From Stappia indica (lineage in GTDB: Bacteria; Pseudomonadota; Alphaproteobacteria; Rhizobiales; Stappiaceae), in contig NZ_MBQE01000004.1 of assembly GCF_001696535.1 (NCBI RefSeq), forward strand, positions 124,001 through 188,000: a DNA stretch of 64,000 nucleotides. The letters run 5' to 3'. This document shows positions 26,745 through 34,466 of the stretch, one piece after another. The notes under the pieces were generated by a model that made no database searches, had not been told where the DNA came from, and worked only from the letters and a program-made list of their open reading frames with translations. The position numbers and the translations under genes are program-made. The first letter of the stretch is position 1, and the number at the start of each line of letters is the position of its first letter.

Positions 26745-27295
26745 AAACGCTTCTTGCTTCTCCCTGGGCCCGTTGGGGCCTTGCCGGCCTGTTGCAACTC
26801 GCCCTCGTCGGCCTGCCGCTGGCGGATCGGCTGCAGGTTCACTGGTTCGGGCAGGAGGTGACGCTGGCGCTGCGCCCGGTCGATCCGCGCGATCTGCTGC
26901 GCGGCGATTACGTCATCCTCAATCCGGAGATCCAACTGGTGGATGTCGGGGTCGGCGTGCCGCAGGACCTGTTCGGCGGCGATGCCGTCTGGGTGGTCGT
27001 CGAGCCGGACGGCGAGGGGATTTCCCGCGCCGTCGCCGTGCTTTCGGCGCCGCCCGCCGATGGGCGCATCGCTCTCAAGGGACAGGTCAGTAGAACGTCG
27101 TCGCCGACCGCCGACACCTTGCGCATCGACTACGGGCTCGATGCCTTCTTCGTGCCGGAAGGGCAAGGACTGGAGATCGAGCGGATGCCGCGCGACCGCG
27201 TGCGCCTCGTCGTTGCCGTCTCCGCCGACGGGCGCTCGGCGCCGCTGCGTCTCGTCGCCGACGGCGAGGTGTTGCTGAAGGACAGCGCCTTCTAG
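26741..27295 (+). CDS. GDYXXLXY-domain membrane-anchored protein
   Basis: 184 residues. An N-terminal hydrophobic segment (about 10-28) anchors a periplasmic domain that contains the RGDYVILN motif near residue 54, which names the family, and a later LRIDYGLDAFFVPEG stretch. Proteins of this family are regularly encoded next to DUF2157 or DUF4401 membrane proteins, as here, with start and stop overlapping. A clear intrinsic terminator follows 48 bases after the stop, so this two-gene operon ends here. Biochemical role not known. Confidence 0.87.
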   Translation: MKTLLASPWARWGLAGLLQLALVGLPLADRLQVHWFGQEVTLALRPVDPRDLLRGDYVILNPEIQLVDVGVGVPQDLFGGDAVWVVVEPDGEGISRAVAVLSAPPADGRIALKGQVSRTSSPTADTLRIDYGLDAFFVPEGQGLEIERMPRDRVRLVVAVSADGRSAPLRLVADGEVLLKDSAF

Positions 27296-27343
27296 CGCAG
27301 TCTCCTTTCAGACGGGGCCCGTGCCCCGGTCGCTTTGTCGCAG

Positions 27344-27370
27344 CCGCCCCGGTCCTTTCCGGGGCGGTTT
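27344..27370 (+). terminator. Intrinsic terminator of the DUF2157/GDYXXLXY operon
   Basis: Perfect 9-bp GC-rich stem (27344-27352 with 27359-27367), 6-base loop, followed by TTTG. It separates the membrane-protein operon from the nsrR promoter only a few bases downstream. Confidence 0.8.
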
Positions 27371-27373
27371 GCG

Positions 27374-27402
27374 TTGAAGGTCTGCCTTAAAAGAGGTATA
27401 TC
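27374..27402 (+). promoter_or_regulatory. Sigma70-type promoter of the nsrR operon
   Basis: TTGAAG (27374-27379) and TATATC (27397-27402) are separated by 17 bases, a good match to -35/-10 geometry. The -10 hexamer lies in the middle of the inverted repeat described next. The ribosome site AAGGAG (27415-27420) lies at the right edge of the same repeat, 7 bases before the nsrR ATG. Confidence 0.65.
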
Positions 27403-27419
27403 AGATACTGCTTTTAAGG
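27385..27419 (+). promoter_or_regulatory. nsrR: 35-bp dyad, probable NsrR/Rrf2 operator
   Basis: CCTTAAAAG (27385-27393) and CTTTTAAGG (27411-27419) are perfect 9-bp inverted arms, and the inner GGTAT/GATAC segments are also nearly symmetric around base 27402. The dyad covers the -10 box and reaches the ribosome site of nsrR. Rrf2-family repressors usually bind such AT-rich dyads and regulate themselves, so autoregulation of nsrR and its globin operon is the simplest reading. Confidence 0.7.
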
Positions 27420-27427
27420 AGACCGGC

Positions 27428-27868
27428 ATGCGCCTGACCCTTCAGACCGACTACGCCTTGCGGATGATGATGCACCTTGCCGTCATGGACGGCGTGCTCG
27501 TCACCATCGCCGATGTCGCAGACACGTTCCGTGTTTCCCGCAATCACCTGATGAAGGTCGCCCAGGCGCTGGCCCATGCCGGTCTCGTGGAGACCGTGCG
27601 CGGGCGCAGCGGCGGGCTCAGGCTCGCGCAGCCGGCGGACCGGATCCGCGTCGGTACGATCGTCCGCAAGCTGGAGCTGCAGACCGCGCTGGTCGACTGC
27701 TTTCCCGGCGGCAACGGCACCTGCCGCATCACCCCCTCCTGCCAGCTGAAGCCGGCATTGTTCCGGGCGCGCGAGGCCTTCTTCGCCGTGCTCGACGAAT
27801 ACACGATCCACGACCTCGTCGCCGGCAATGCCGGCCTCAGGGACATCCTTACGGGAGAGGCGGCATGA
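27428..27868 (+). CDS. nsrR: Rrf2-family nitric-oxide-responsive repressor (NsrR-like)
   Basis: 146 residues. A winged helix-turn-helix starts at the N-terminus (LTLQTDYALRMMMHLA, then TIADVADTFRVSRNHLMKV). Three cysteines at 91, 99 and 105 are placed as in NsrR, where they hold a [4Fe-4S] or [2Fe-2S] cluster that reacts with NO. The dyad in its own promoter and the truncated globin gene directly behind it (ATGA overlap) both fit an NO-detoxification regulator. IscR- or RirA-type Rrf2 proteins have different Cys spacing and neighbours, so NsrR is favoured. Confidence 0.85.
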   Translation: MRLTLQTDYALRMMMHLAVMDGVLVTIADVADTFRVSRNHLMKVAQALAHAGLVETVRGRSGGLRLAQPADRIRVGTIVRKLELQTALVDCFPGGNGTCRITPSCQLKPALFRAREAFFAVLDEYTIHDLVAGNAGLRDILTGEAA

Positions 27869-28320
27869 GCGACATCCGCATCCGCAGCGCCAGCGAGCGC
27901 CGGGCCGAGATCCAGGCCGCCGCGGCCAGCCTCGGGATCGATGATGCCTATATCTCGGTGCTGGTCGACACGTTCTATGCCCGCGTGCGCTGCGACCCTG
28001 AGATCGGCCCGATCTTCGAGGCCGAGATCGCCGACGACTGGGAGCCGCATCTGGCCAAGATGAAGGACTTCTGGGCCTCGGTCGCGATGAATGCCGGCCG
28101 CTACAGCGGCCGCCCGGTGCCGGCGCATATCAAGCTCACAGCCCTCGAGCCCCGGCATTTCGCCATCTGGCTCGGCCATTTCGAAGAGGTCCTGAAGGAC
28201 ACGGCCCCGCATCCCGGCGCCGTCCCCTATTTCATGGAACGGGCGCGCCGCATCGCGCAGAGCCTGGAATTCGCCATCTCCGGGCTTCCCCCGATCCTCG
28301 CCCAGGGAGAACGCACATGA
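27865..28320 (+). CDS. Group III truncated hemoglobin
   Basis: 151 residues. The sequence has the group III (trHbP) features: LVDTFYARVRCDPEIGPIFE in the B/C/E helices, KMKDFWASVAMNAGRYSGRP, and the F-helix LEPRHFAIWLGHFEEVL with the likely proximal histidine. Group III globins bind oxygen and NO and are linked to nitrosative stress or microaerobic life. The start overlaps the nsrR stop and its own stop overlaps the next small gene, so the four genes appear co-translated under NsrR control. Confidence 0.9.
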   Translation: MSDIRIRSASERRAEIQAAAASLGIDDAYISVLVDTFYARVRCDPEIGPIFEAEIADDWEPHLAKMKDFWASVAMNAGRYSGRPVPAHIKLTALEPRHFAIWLGHFEEVLKDTAPHPGAVPYFMERARRIAQSLEFAISGLPPILAQGERT

Positions 28321-28550
28321 GCACCGTCGGTCTCGTCGTCATCGGCGCGGAAGTCGCCACGTTCCTGTTCTTCGCCGTCTATCTCGCGGCGCTGACCATC
28401 GGCATCATCGAGGACCGCGCGGTCGGGCGCGTACCGGCGCTGGACGCGACCGGGCGCGCGCTGTTCCGCGCCGCCAGATACGGCTTCACCGCCGGCATCG
28501 CGGCGGTCGTCCTTCTCACCCTGTGGAACATCGCGGAGAGCATCGCATGA
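28317..28550 (+). CDS. Small two-segment membrane protein in the nsrR-globin operon
   Basis: 77 residues with hydrophobic stretches at about 5-30 and 52-72, joined by a polar loop (EDRAVGRVPALDATGRALF). Start overlaps the globin stop (ATGA) and its stop overlaps the next ORF. I do not recognise a named family. Its fixed position behind an NsrR-controlled globin suggests a membrane partner in NO or oxygen metabolism; this is inference from context. Confidence 0.7.
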   Translation: MSTVGLVVIGAEVATFLFFAVYLAALTIGIIEDRAVGRVPALDATGRALFRAARYGFTAGIAAVVLLTLWNIAESIA

Positions 28551-28666
28551 GCACGCCCATGAGCACGCAAGACACCGTCCGGCCGGTCCTCTGGCCCTGG
28601 CTGCTGCTGTGGGTCGCAGCGCCCATGCCGCTCTATATCTGGCTCGTCGTCGCGCTGCTGCTGTAG
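28547..28666 (+). CDS. 39-aa single-span membrane microprotein
   Basis: An ATG overlapping the previous TGA (ATGA) opens a 39-codon frame ending with TAG at 28664. After 12 polar residues (MSTPMSTQDTVR) almost all of the remaining 27 are hydrophobic with three Trp (PVLWPWLLLWVAAPMPLYIW), giving one membrane span. The chain of three consecutive ATGA overlaps argues that it is translated. A second ATG four codons in is an alternative start. It is too short for most gene finders, and its function is unknown. Confidence 0.6.
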   Translation: MSTPMSTQDTVRPVLWPWLLLWVAAPMPLYIWLVVALLL

Positions 28667-28697
28667 CAGTGCTGCAGTAGCAGAAACGGGGGCGGGC

Positions 28698-30509
28698 TCA
28701 GTCCGCCCCTTCTTCCTCGGCCAGCGTCTCCAGCTCCAGCCATGTGTCCTCGGCTTCCGCAAGCTTGGTCTGAAGTTCGGTCAGCCTGGCCATCAGCGTG
28801 TCGAAACGCTTCGGATCGCGGGCATAGAGGTTCTGGTCCTCCAGCTCGCCCTGCAGCTTGCCGATCTCCTTGCCCAGCTTCTCGATCTCCTTCGGCAGCG
28901 TCTTCAGCTGGTGCTGCTGGGTGAAGCTCAGGCGCGACTTCTTCTTCGGGCGCTCCTCGGCGGGCTTCTCCTTTGTCGCTGCGGGCTTCGCATTTGCCGC
29001 GCCCTTGCGGGCCGCAACGCCTTCGCCGCGCTGCATCACCATGTCGGAATAGCCGCCGGCATATTCGCGCCACAGCCCGCCGCCCTCGGCAAAGACCGTC
29101 GACGTCGCCACCCTGTCGAGGAAGTCGCGGTCGTGGCTGACCAGCAGCACCGTGCCCGGATAGTCGGACAGCATCTCCTGCAGCAGATCCAGCGTCTCCA
29201 GGTCGAGATCGTTGGTCGGCTCGTCGAGCACCAGGAGGTTCGACGAGCGGGCGAGCGCCCGTGCCAGCATCAAGCGGCCGCGCTCGCCGCCCGACAGGGC
29301 GGCAACCGGCGTGCGCGCCTGCTCGGGCGCGAACAGGAAGTCCTTCATGTAGGAGACGACGTGCCGCGGCCCGTCCGGCAGCATCACCGTGTCGCCGCCG
29401 CTGCCCGTCAGCACTTCGGCGACGGTCTCGTCGTCCTTCAGCGTCTCGCGCGACTGGTCCATGGTCACCATGGTCAGCGACGAGCCGAGGATCACCTCGC
29501 CGCTGTCGGGCTGCAGTTCGCCGGTCAGCAGCTTCAAGAGCGTCGTCTTGCCCGCGCCGTTGGCGCCGACAAGGCCGACCCGGTCGCCGCGCAGGATGCG
29601 GGTGGAGAAGTCCTTCACCACCGGCCCGTTGCCGTAGTCCTTGGAGATGCCGCGCGCCTCGATCACCCGCTTGCCGGAAACCTCCGTCTCGCCGACCGTC
29701 AGCTTGACGGTGCCCTGCGGCCCGCGATGGTCCTTCTTCTGCGCGCGCAGGTCGGCGAGCTCGCGCACGCGGCGCATGTTGCGCTTGCGCCGGGCGGTGA
29801 CGCCGTAGGTCATCCAGTGCTCTTCGCGCTTGATCTTCTGCGCGAGCTTCTGCTGGTCGCGTTCCTCCTGCTCGAAGACCTCGTCGCGCCAGGCCTCGAA
29901 ATGGGCGAAGCCCTTGTCGAGCCGCCGGGCCACGCCCCGGTCGATCCACACGGTGGCGCGGGTGAGGTCGGCGAGGAACCGCCGGTCGTGGCTGATCAGC
30001 ACGATGGCCGAGCGCATCGAGGCGAGTTCGCTCTCGAGCCATTCGATGGCCGGAAGGTCGAGATGGTTCGTCGGTTCGTCGAGCAGCAGGATGTCCGGCT
30101 CCGGCGCCAGCGTGCGCGCGAGCGCCGCCCGGCGCTTCTCGCCGCCCGATAGCCGCCCCGGCTCCTCGCGGCCCGTCAGGCCGAGCACGTCCAGCAGGTA
30201 CTGCGCACGGTAGGGGTCGTCCCCCGGCGCCAGCCCGCCGCTCGCATAGTCGAGCACGTTGGCATAGGCGGACAGGTCCGGCTCCTGCGGCAGGTAGCGG
30301 ATCGTTCGCCCCGGCTGCACGAAGCGCTCGCCGTGATCGGCCTCCACCAGCCCGGCGGCGATCTTCAGCAGCGTCGACTTGCCCGAACCGTTGCGACCGA
30401 CGAGGCCGATGCGATCGCCCTCGCCGACCTGCAGCTCGGCCGAGGTGAGGAGCGGCGTGCCGCCGAAGGTCAGGGCGATGTCGCGAAGATGGAGAAGGGG
30501 AGGGGCCAT
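28698..30509 (-). CDS. uup: ABC-F family ATPase (Uup-like)
   Basis: 603 residues, two ABC domains in one chain without membrane segments. Walker A motifs are GRNGSGKST (near residue 38) and GANGAGKTT (near 330); signature motifs are LSGGEKRRA and LSGGERGRL. The C-terminus (about 520-600) is a charged coiled coil like that of Uup. ABC-F proteins act at the ribosome or on replication intermediates; Uup affects precise excision of transposons and ribosome function. The ATG at 30509 gives the normal MAPPLLHLRDIALTFGG beginning; an upstream in-frame start would add an unlikely 31 residues. Confidence 0.92.
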   Translation of the reverse strand: MAPPLLHLRDIALTFGGTPLLTSAELQVGEGDRIGLVGRNGSGKSTLLKIAAGLVEADHGERFVQPGRTIRYLPQEPDLSAYANVLDYASGGLAPGDDPYRAQYLLDVLGLTGREEPGRLSGGEKRRAALARTLAPEPDILLLDEPTNHLDLPAIEWLESELASMRSAIVLISHDRRFLADLTRATVWIDRGVARRLDKGFAHFEAWRDEVFEQEERDQQKLAQKIKREEHWMTYGVTARRKRNMRRVRELADLRAQKKDHRGPQGTVKLTVGETEVSGKRVIEARGISKDYGNGPVVKDFSTRILRGDRVGLVGANGAGKTTLLKLLTGELQPDSGEVILGSSLTMVTMDQSRETLKDDETVAEVLTGSGGDTVMLPDGPRHVVSYMKDFLFAPEQARTPVAALSGGERGRLMLARALARSSNLLVLDEPTNDLDLETLDLLQEMLSDYPGTVLLVSHDRDFLDRVATSTVFAEGGGLWREYAGGYSDMVMQRGEGVAARKGAANAKPAATKEKPAEERPKKKSRLSFTQQHQLKTLPKEIEKLGKEIGKLQGELEDQNLYARDPKRFDTLMARLTELQTKLAEAEDTWLELETLAEEEGAD

Positions 30510-30625
30510 GTGCGTCCGGGTCGGGGTTGTGTCGGAAAATCGGTATGGGCGCGCGTCAGCGGCCTGCGGCCGCGCTGCGTCAACTGCTGCGCGGCTCGGC
30601 ACCGTCCTAGGATGGAAAGCCTGTC

Positions 30626-31366
30626 TCAGTCCAGAGCCTTCACCCGGGTCAGCAGGGCGCGGGTCAGCGCCATCAGCTTGCGCATCTCCTCGCGCGCCCG
30701 CTCCGGCTCGCGCGCCTCGACGGCATCCAGCACGCGGGCATGCTGGCCGAGCGCGATCGGGTCGCTGACGCCCGGGTCGGAGCTGATGCGGATCGAGGCC
30801 CGCAGCGCGTTCTCGATGCAGGCGCCGAGGCCCGACAGCAGCGCATTGCCGCCGGCCGCCAGCAGCAGCCGGTGAAAGCGCACGTCTGCGTCCTGGGTCG
30901 CCGGCGTGCGGTTGCCGTCGGCGATGCCCATGGCGTCCAGCGCCTCGCGCATGGCGGCGATGGTCTGCGCATCCGCATTCTGCGCGGCAAGGGCGGCCGC
31001 TTCCGGCTCCACCATCTCGCGGATGGCGACCAGCTCGGCCAGCAACTGGCCCTGCGGCACCACCTTCTGCCGCCAGGCGAGCATCTGGTCGTCCAGGAAG
31101 TTCCAGTGCACCTCCGGGCGCACGCTGGTGCCGTGCTTGGGCCGAGAGGTGATCAGACCCTTGCCGACCAGGATCTGCAGCGCCTCGCGCAGGCAGGTGC
31201 GGCTGACGCCGAGGCTGCCCAGCAGGTCGGCTTCCGTCGGCAGGGTCGCGCCGGGCTGGTAGGTGCCGTCGAGAATGCGCAGGGCGAGCGTCTCCGCCAC
31301 TGCCGACTTGAGGTTGCCGCGCATCGGCAGGGATGCGGCCGGCAGGCTGGTCTTGTCTTTCTGCAT
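30626..31366 (-). CDS. GntR-family regulator, FadR subfamily (FCD domain)
   Basis: 246 residues. The winged helix-turn-helix lies at about 18-85 (LALRILDGTYQPGATLPTEADL, then GVSRTCLREALQIL). An FCD ligand domain occupies about 105-235, with the Asp and His residues of the metal site (VRFHRLLLAAGG). FadR-type regulators respond to organic acids or sugars acids. No operon lies next to it on either side that is an obvious target, since the flanking genes are uup and an L,D-transpeptidase, so the target is unknown. Confidence 0.88.
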   Translation of the reverse strand: MQKDKTSLPAASLPMRGNLKSAVAETLALRILDGTYQPGATLPTEADLLGSLGVSRTCLREALQILVGKGLITSRPKHGTSVRPEVHWNFLDDQMLAWRQKVVPQGQLLAELVAIREMVEPEAAALAAQNADAQTIAAMREALDAMGIADGNRTPATQDADVRFHRLLLAAGGNALLSGLGACIENALRASIRISSDPGVSDPIALGQHARVLDAVEAREPERAREEMRKLMALTRALLTRVKALD

Positions 31367-31616
31367 TGTCCCGGTCGGGCTGGTGCTTCGCCGCCTATGC
31401 CTTCCGCTATTGCTCCCGCCAAATCAAGCAAAAGCGCTGAATTCGATCGTCGCAGGGTACTAACGCGTATCTTCGGCGGGCGATCTCGCGCGGATTTTAC
31501 CGAATCTCCGCCAAGCGTTGCGCGCCTGCACTCGCGGAAGGGGCCGCGATCGGATATGCAAGCAAGAGCTTCGCGGGGGCAGGGCGAAGCGCTATCGGGA
31601 GCATGGATCGACCAGC

Positions 31617-32405
31617 ATGAACGCTGATACCAAAGACATTCGCCAGATCGCTGGCCAGATCGCCGGCAAGATCGCCAGCGGGACCGACAGCACGGCCGAA
31701 GGGCCGCTGCGGCTCAGCCGGCGCGCCCTCATCGTCGGCGCCCCCTTGGTGCTCGCCGCCTGCCAGAGCTCGGGCATCGCCACCACCGGCGCCGGCATCA
31801 CGCCGGCGGTCGCCAAGGGCCCGCCGCTGCCGGGCGAAGGCTTCGATTACGCCAAGGCCTATGCGGCGGTGACGGACTACGATTTCAAGGTCCCGGCGCT
31901 GCCTTACAAGAATTTCGACCGCAAGTATTGGCGCCAGGTCGTCGACCACGACAGCCGCCATCCGGCCGGCACCATCATCGTCGATCCGTACGGCAAGTTC
32001 CTCTACTGGACCCTGCCGGGCGGCAAGGCGCTGCGCTACGGCATCGGCGTCGGCAAGGCGGGCTTCGCCTGGTCGGGCGATGCCAAGGTCCGCGTCAAGC
32101 GCGTGTGGCCGCTCTGGCGCCCTCCTCGGGAGATGATCGCCCGCAACCCGCAGCTCGAGAAGTACTGGAAGGACGGCTACCCGCGCGGTCCGCAGAACCC
32201 GCTCGGCGCGCGCGCCCTCGACCTGTGGCAGGGCAGCGTCGACACGCTGTACCGCATCCACGGCACCAAGGAGCCGAACAGCATCGGCCGCAGCGTGTCG
32301 TCGGGCTGCATCCGCATGTGGAACCAGGACATCATGGACCTGTTCGAGCGGGTGCCGACCCACACCAATGTCGTCGTTCTGGGCAAGCCTTCGGCGAGCT
32401 CCTGA
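31617..32405 (+). CDS. L,D-transpeptidase (YkuD/ErfK) lipoprotein
   Basis: 262 residues. The N-terminus carries a twin-arginine pair (residues 35-36) and a lipobox VLAAC with the lipid Cys at 49, so it is probably exported by Tat and lipid-anchored. The YkuD domain ends with HGT at 215 and SSGCIRM with the catalytic Cys at 231. Enzymes of this family form 3-3 peptidoglycan cross-links or attach proteins to the wall. The ATG at 31617 gives a 34-residue stretch ahead of the Arg pair; longer starts upstream lack a ribosome site. Its stop is 6 bases from the convergent GntR regulator's stop. Confidence 0.9.
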   Translation: MNADTKDIRQIAGQIAGKIASGTDSTAEGPLRLSRRALIVGAPLVLAACQSSGIATTGAGITPAVAKGPPLPGEGFDYAKAYAAVTDYDFKVPALPYKNFDRKYWRQVVDHDSRHPAGTIIVDPYGKFLYWTLPGGKALRYGIGVGKAGFAWSGDAKVRVKRVWPLWRPPREMIARNPQLEKYWKDGYPRGPQNPLGARALDLWQGSVDTLYRIHGTKEPNSIGRSVSSGCIRMWNQDIMDLFERVPTHTNVVVLGKPSASS

Positions 32406-32411
32406 CCGGCA

Positions 32412-33119
32412 CTACATCCCGAGCCGGCGCGCCTGTGCCGGCTCCACCCGGGCGAGCGAGGCGACGAAGTCGTTGAACCGCTCGCCCTGGATCAGGATAT
32501 GCGAGCGCAGCGCCGCTTCCGCCTTGCGGTCGTCGCCTGCCACGATCGCATCGACGATCGCCTGGTGCTCGCTCAGCGAATTCCCCACACGGTTGCGCAC
32601 TCGCAGCTGAAGACGCCGATAGGGCTTCAGCCGGTTCTGCAGCGCCCTTGCCTGATCGGCGAGGAAGCCGTTGCCGCTGCCGCGATAGATCGTGTCGTGG
32701 AAGGTCTCGTTGGCATAGAAATAGGCATCGGGCTCGCCCGCATCGGCCGCCGCCGCGCAGGCCTCGTGCGCCGCCAGCAGGTCCGCATGCTCGCCCGCCG
32801 TCATCCGCCGGCAGGCCAGCCTTGCGCACATCGCCTCCAGCTCCGCCATCACCTCGAACATCTCGATCAGGCGGGAGACGCCGATCTCCTGCACGAAGGC
32901 GCCGCGCCGGGGACGAATCTCCACCAGCCCGGAGGCCGACAGCTCGATCAGAGCTTCCCGGATCGGCGTGCGCGAGACGTTGAACCGCTTGGCCAGCGAC
33001 ACCTCGTCGAGCCGCGTTCCGGGCGCGAAAACGCCGGTGGCGATGTCGTATTCCAGCGCTTCGCGCAGGATCTGGGCGGTGCGCTGGGCGGGCTTTTGCG
33101 GGGTGGGCGGGGCATCCAT
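32412..33119 (-). CDS. matR: GntR/FCD regulator of the malonate operon (MatR-like)
   Basis: 235 residues. A GntR winged helix-turn-helix (about 15-75, SLAKRFNVSRTPIREALIEL) is followed by an FCD domain (about 85-215) with the conserved ETFHDTIYRGSGN metal-site stretch. It is divergent from the TRAP-matAB operon and faces a perfect TTGTATACAA palindrome in the shared 175-base region, the consensus type for this subfamily. In rhizobia MatR controls malonate uptake and breakdown from the same layout. Malonate or malonyl-CoA as effector is inferred from that parallel. The ATG at 33119 is preferred over a GTG two codons upstream. Confidence 0.85.
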   Translation of the reverse strand: MDAPPTPQKPAQRTAQILREALEYDIATGVFAPGTRLDEVSLAKRFNVSRTPIREALIELSASGLVEIRPRRGAFVQEIGVSRLIEMFEVMAELEAMCARLACRRMTAGEHADLLAAHEACAAAADAGEPDAYFYANETFHDTIYRGSGNGFLADQARALQNRLKPYRRLQLRVRNRVGNSLSEHQAIVDAIVAGDDRKAEAALRSHILIQGERFNDFVASLARVEPAQARRLGM

Positions 33120-33147
33120 GCGCACATTTTATGCAAGGCCCGCCGCC

Positions 33148-33157
33148 TTGTATACAA
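33148..33157 (+). promoter_or_regulatory. Probable MatR operator (TTGTATACAA)
   Basis: A perfect 10-bp palindrome lies between matR and matP, 28 bases from the matR ATG and 137 bases before the matP ATG. It matches the TTGTAnACAA-like consensus of FCD-type GntR regulators. A TTGACT hexamer (33164-33169) follows at once and could be the -35 of the mat operon; I see no convincing -10. Confidence 0.65.
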
Positions 33158-33294
33158 AAACCGTTGACTTGAATGCATGCCCCGTGGTCACCTTTCATCG
33201 AGGCGGGCTGCCCCTGGGAAGAGGGGGGCGGCTACCGTCCGTACATGCAAGCCGGCGGCCGCGAACATGGCCGGCCGGCACTGGGAGGAAACCA

Positions 33295-34299
33295 ATGTTC
33301 AAGTCATTCACCAGGGCCGCTCTCGGCCTGACCACCGCCCTTGCCCTCGCCGTACCGGCTGCGCATGCCGCCGATGTCGTGCTCAAGGCCTCGCACCAGT
33401 GGCCGGGCGGCAAGGGCGACGTGCGCGACGAGATGGTCCAGATCCTGGCGCGCGAAGTGGCCAAGGCCAATGTCGGCGTCGAGATCAAGGTCTATCCGGG
33501 CCAGTCGCTGTTCAAGGCGAACGAGCAGTGGGGCGCCATGACCAAAGGCCAGCTCGACATCTCCGCCTTCCCGCTGGACTACGCCTCGGGCCGTCACCCG
33601 CAGTTCTCGGCGACGCTGATGCCGGGCCTGGTGCGCAACCATGACCGCGCCGCCCGCCTCAACACCTCGCCCTTCATGGACGACATCAAGAAGATCGTGA
33701 ACGATGCCGGCGTCGTCGTCATCGCCGATGCGTGGCTGGCCGGCGGCTTCGCCTCCAAGAAACAGTGCATCACCTCGCCGGAGACGATGCAGGGTCAGGT
33801 GACCCGCGCGGCCGGCCCGGCCTTCGAGCAGATGCTGGTGGGTGCCGGCGCCTCGATCTCCTCCATGCCGTCCTCGGAGATCTACACCGGCCTGCAGACC
33901 GGCGTGCTCGACGCGGCCAACACCTCGTCCGGTTCGTTCGTGTCCTACCGCCTCTACGAGCAGACCACCTGCCTGACCGCGCCGGGCGCCAACGCCCTGT
34001 GGTTCATGTACGAGCCGATCCTCATGTCCAAGCGCAGCTGGGACAAGCTGTCCAAGGAGCAGCAGGACGCGCTGATGGCCGCCGGCAAGGTGGCCCAGGA
34101 CTACTTCGCGGCCGAGGCCAAGGGTCTCGACGACAAGATGATCAAGGCGTTCAAGGATGCCGGCGTCGAGGTCGTGGAGATGTCGCCCGAGAACTACGAC
34201 GCCTGGCTCGCCATCGCCAAGGAGACCTCCTACAAGAATTTCTCCGAGAACGTGCCCGGCGGCGAGGAGCTGATCGCCAAGGCTCTGGCGGTCGACTGA
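33295..34299 (+). CDS. matP: TRAP transporter solute-binding protein (DctP family), malonate operon
   Basis: 334 residues with a Sec signal peptide of about 25 residues ending in AHA. The DctP fold is recognised from LKASHQWPGGKGDVRDEMVQ, the VKIYPGQSLFKANEQW-type block and the SSEIYTGLQTGVLDAANTS selectivity region. It would capture a dicarboxylate in the periplasm and pass it to the QM membrane pair. Malonate is inferred from the downstream malonyl-CoA decarboxylase and synthetase. An excellent ribosome site (GGGAGGAAA) precedes the ATG. Two stable hairpins separate it from matQ. Confidence 0.9.
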   Translation: MFKSFTRAALGLTTALALAVPAAHAADVVLKASHQWPGGKGDVRDEMVQILAREVAKANVGVEIKVYPGQSLFKANEQWGAMTKGQLDISAFPLDYASGRHPQFSATLMPGLVRNHDRAARLNTSPFMDDIKKIVNDAGVVVIADAWLAGGFASKKQCITSPETMQGQVTRAAGPAFEQMLVGAGASISSMPSSEIYTGLQTGVLDAANTSSGSFVSYRLYEQTTCLTAPGANALWFMYEPILMSKRSWDKLSKEQQDALMAAGKVAQDYFAAEAKGLDDKMIKAFKDAGVEVVEMSPENYDAWLAIAKETSYKNFSENVPGGEELIAKALAVD

Positions 34300-34308
34300 T
34301 CGCCTGAC

Positions 34309-34367
34309 GCCGGCGGCGGCACGCCGCCGGCAGTCGCCCTGCGCGGGACCGGTCCGGCCGGTCCCGC
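34309..34367 (+). promoter_or_regulatory. Two intercistronic hairpins between matP and matQ
   Basis: Hairpin 1 pairs 34309-34318 with 34322-34331 (10 bp, 3-base loop). Hairpin 2 pairs 34343-34352 with 34358-34367 (10 bp, 5-base loop). Both are perfect and very GC-rich, and neither is followed by a T run. They probably protect the matP mRNA from 3' decay or cause partial termination, giving more binding protein than permease. Confidence 0.6.
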
Positions 34368-34466
34368 AACTTCCAACACCTGCGCTTGCCGATGCCGCCG
34401 GCGGTCCAGCCGGCCGGGGAGGGGCTTTGTCCCGGCGGGCGCCGATGCAACCGGAACCAAAAGGCG

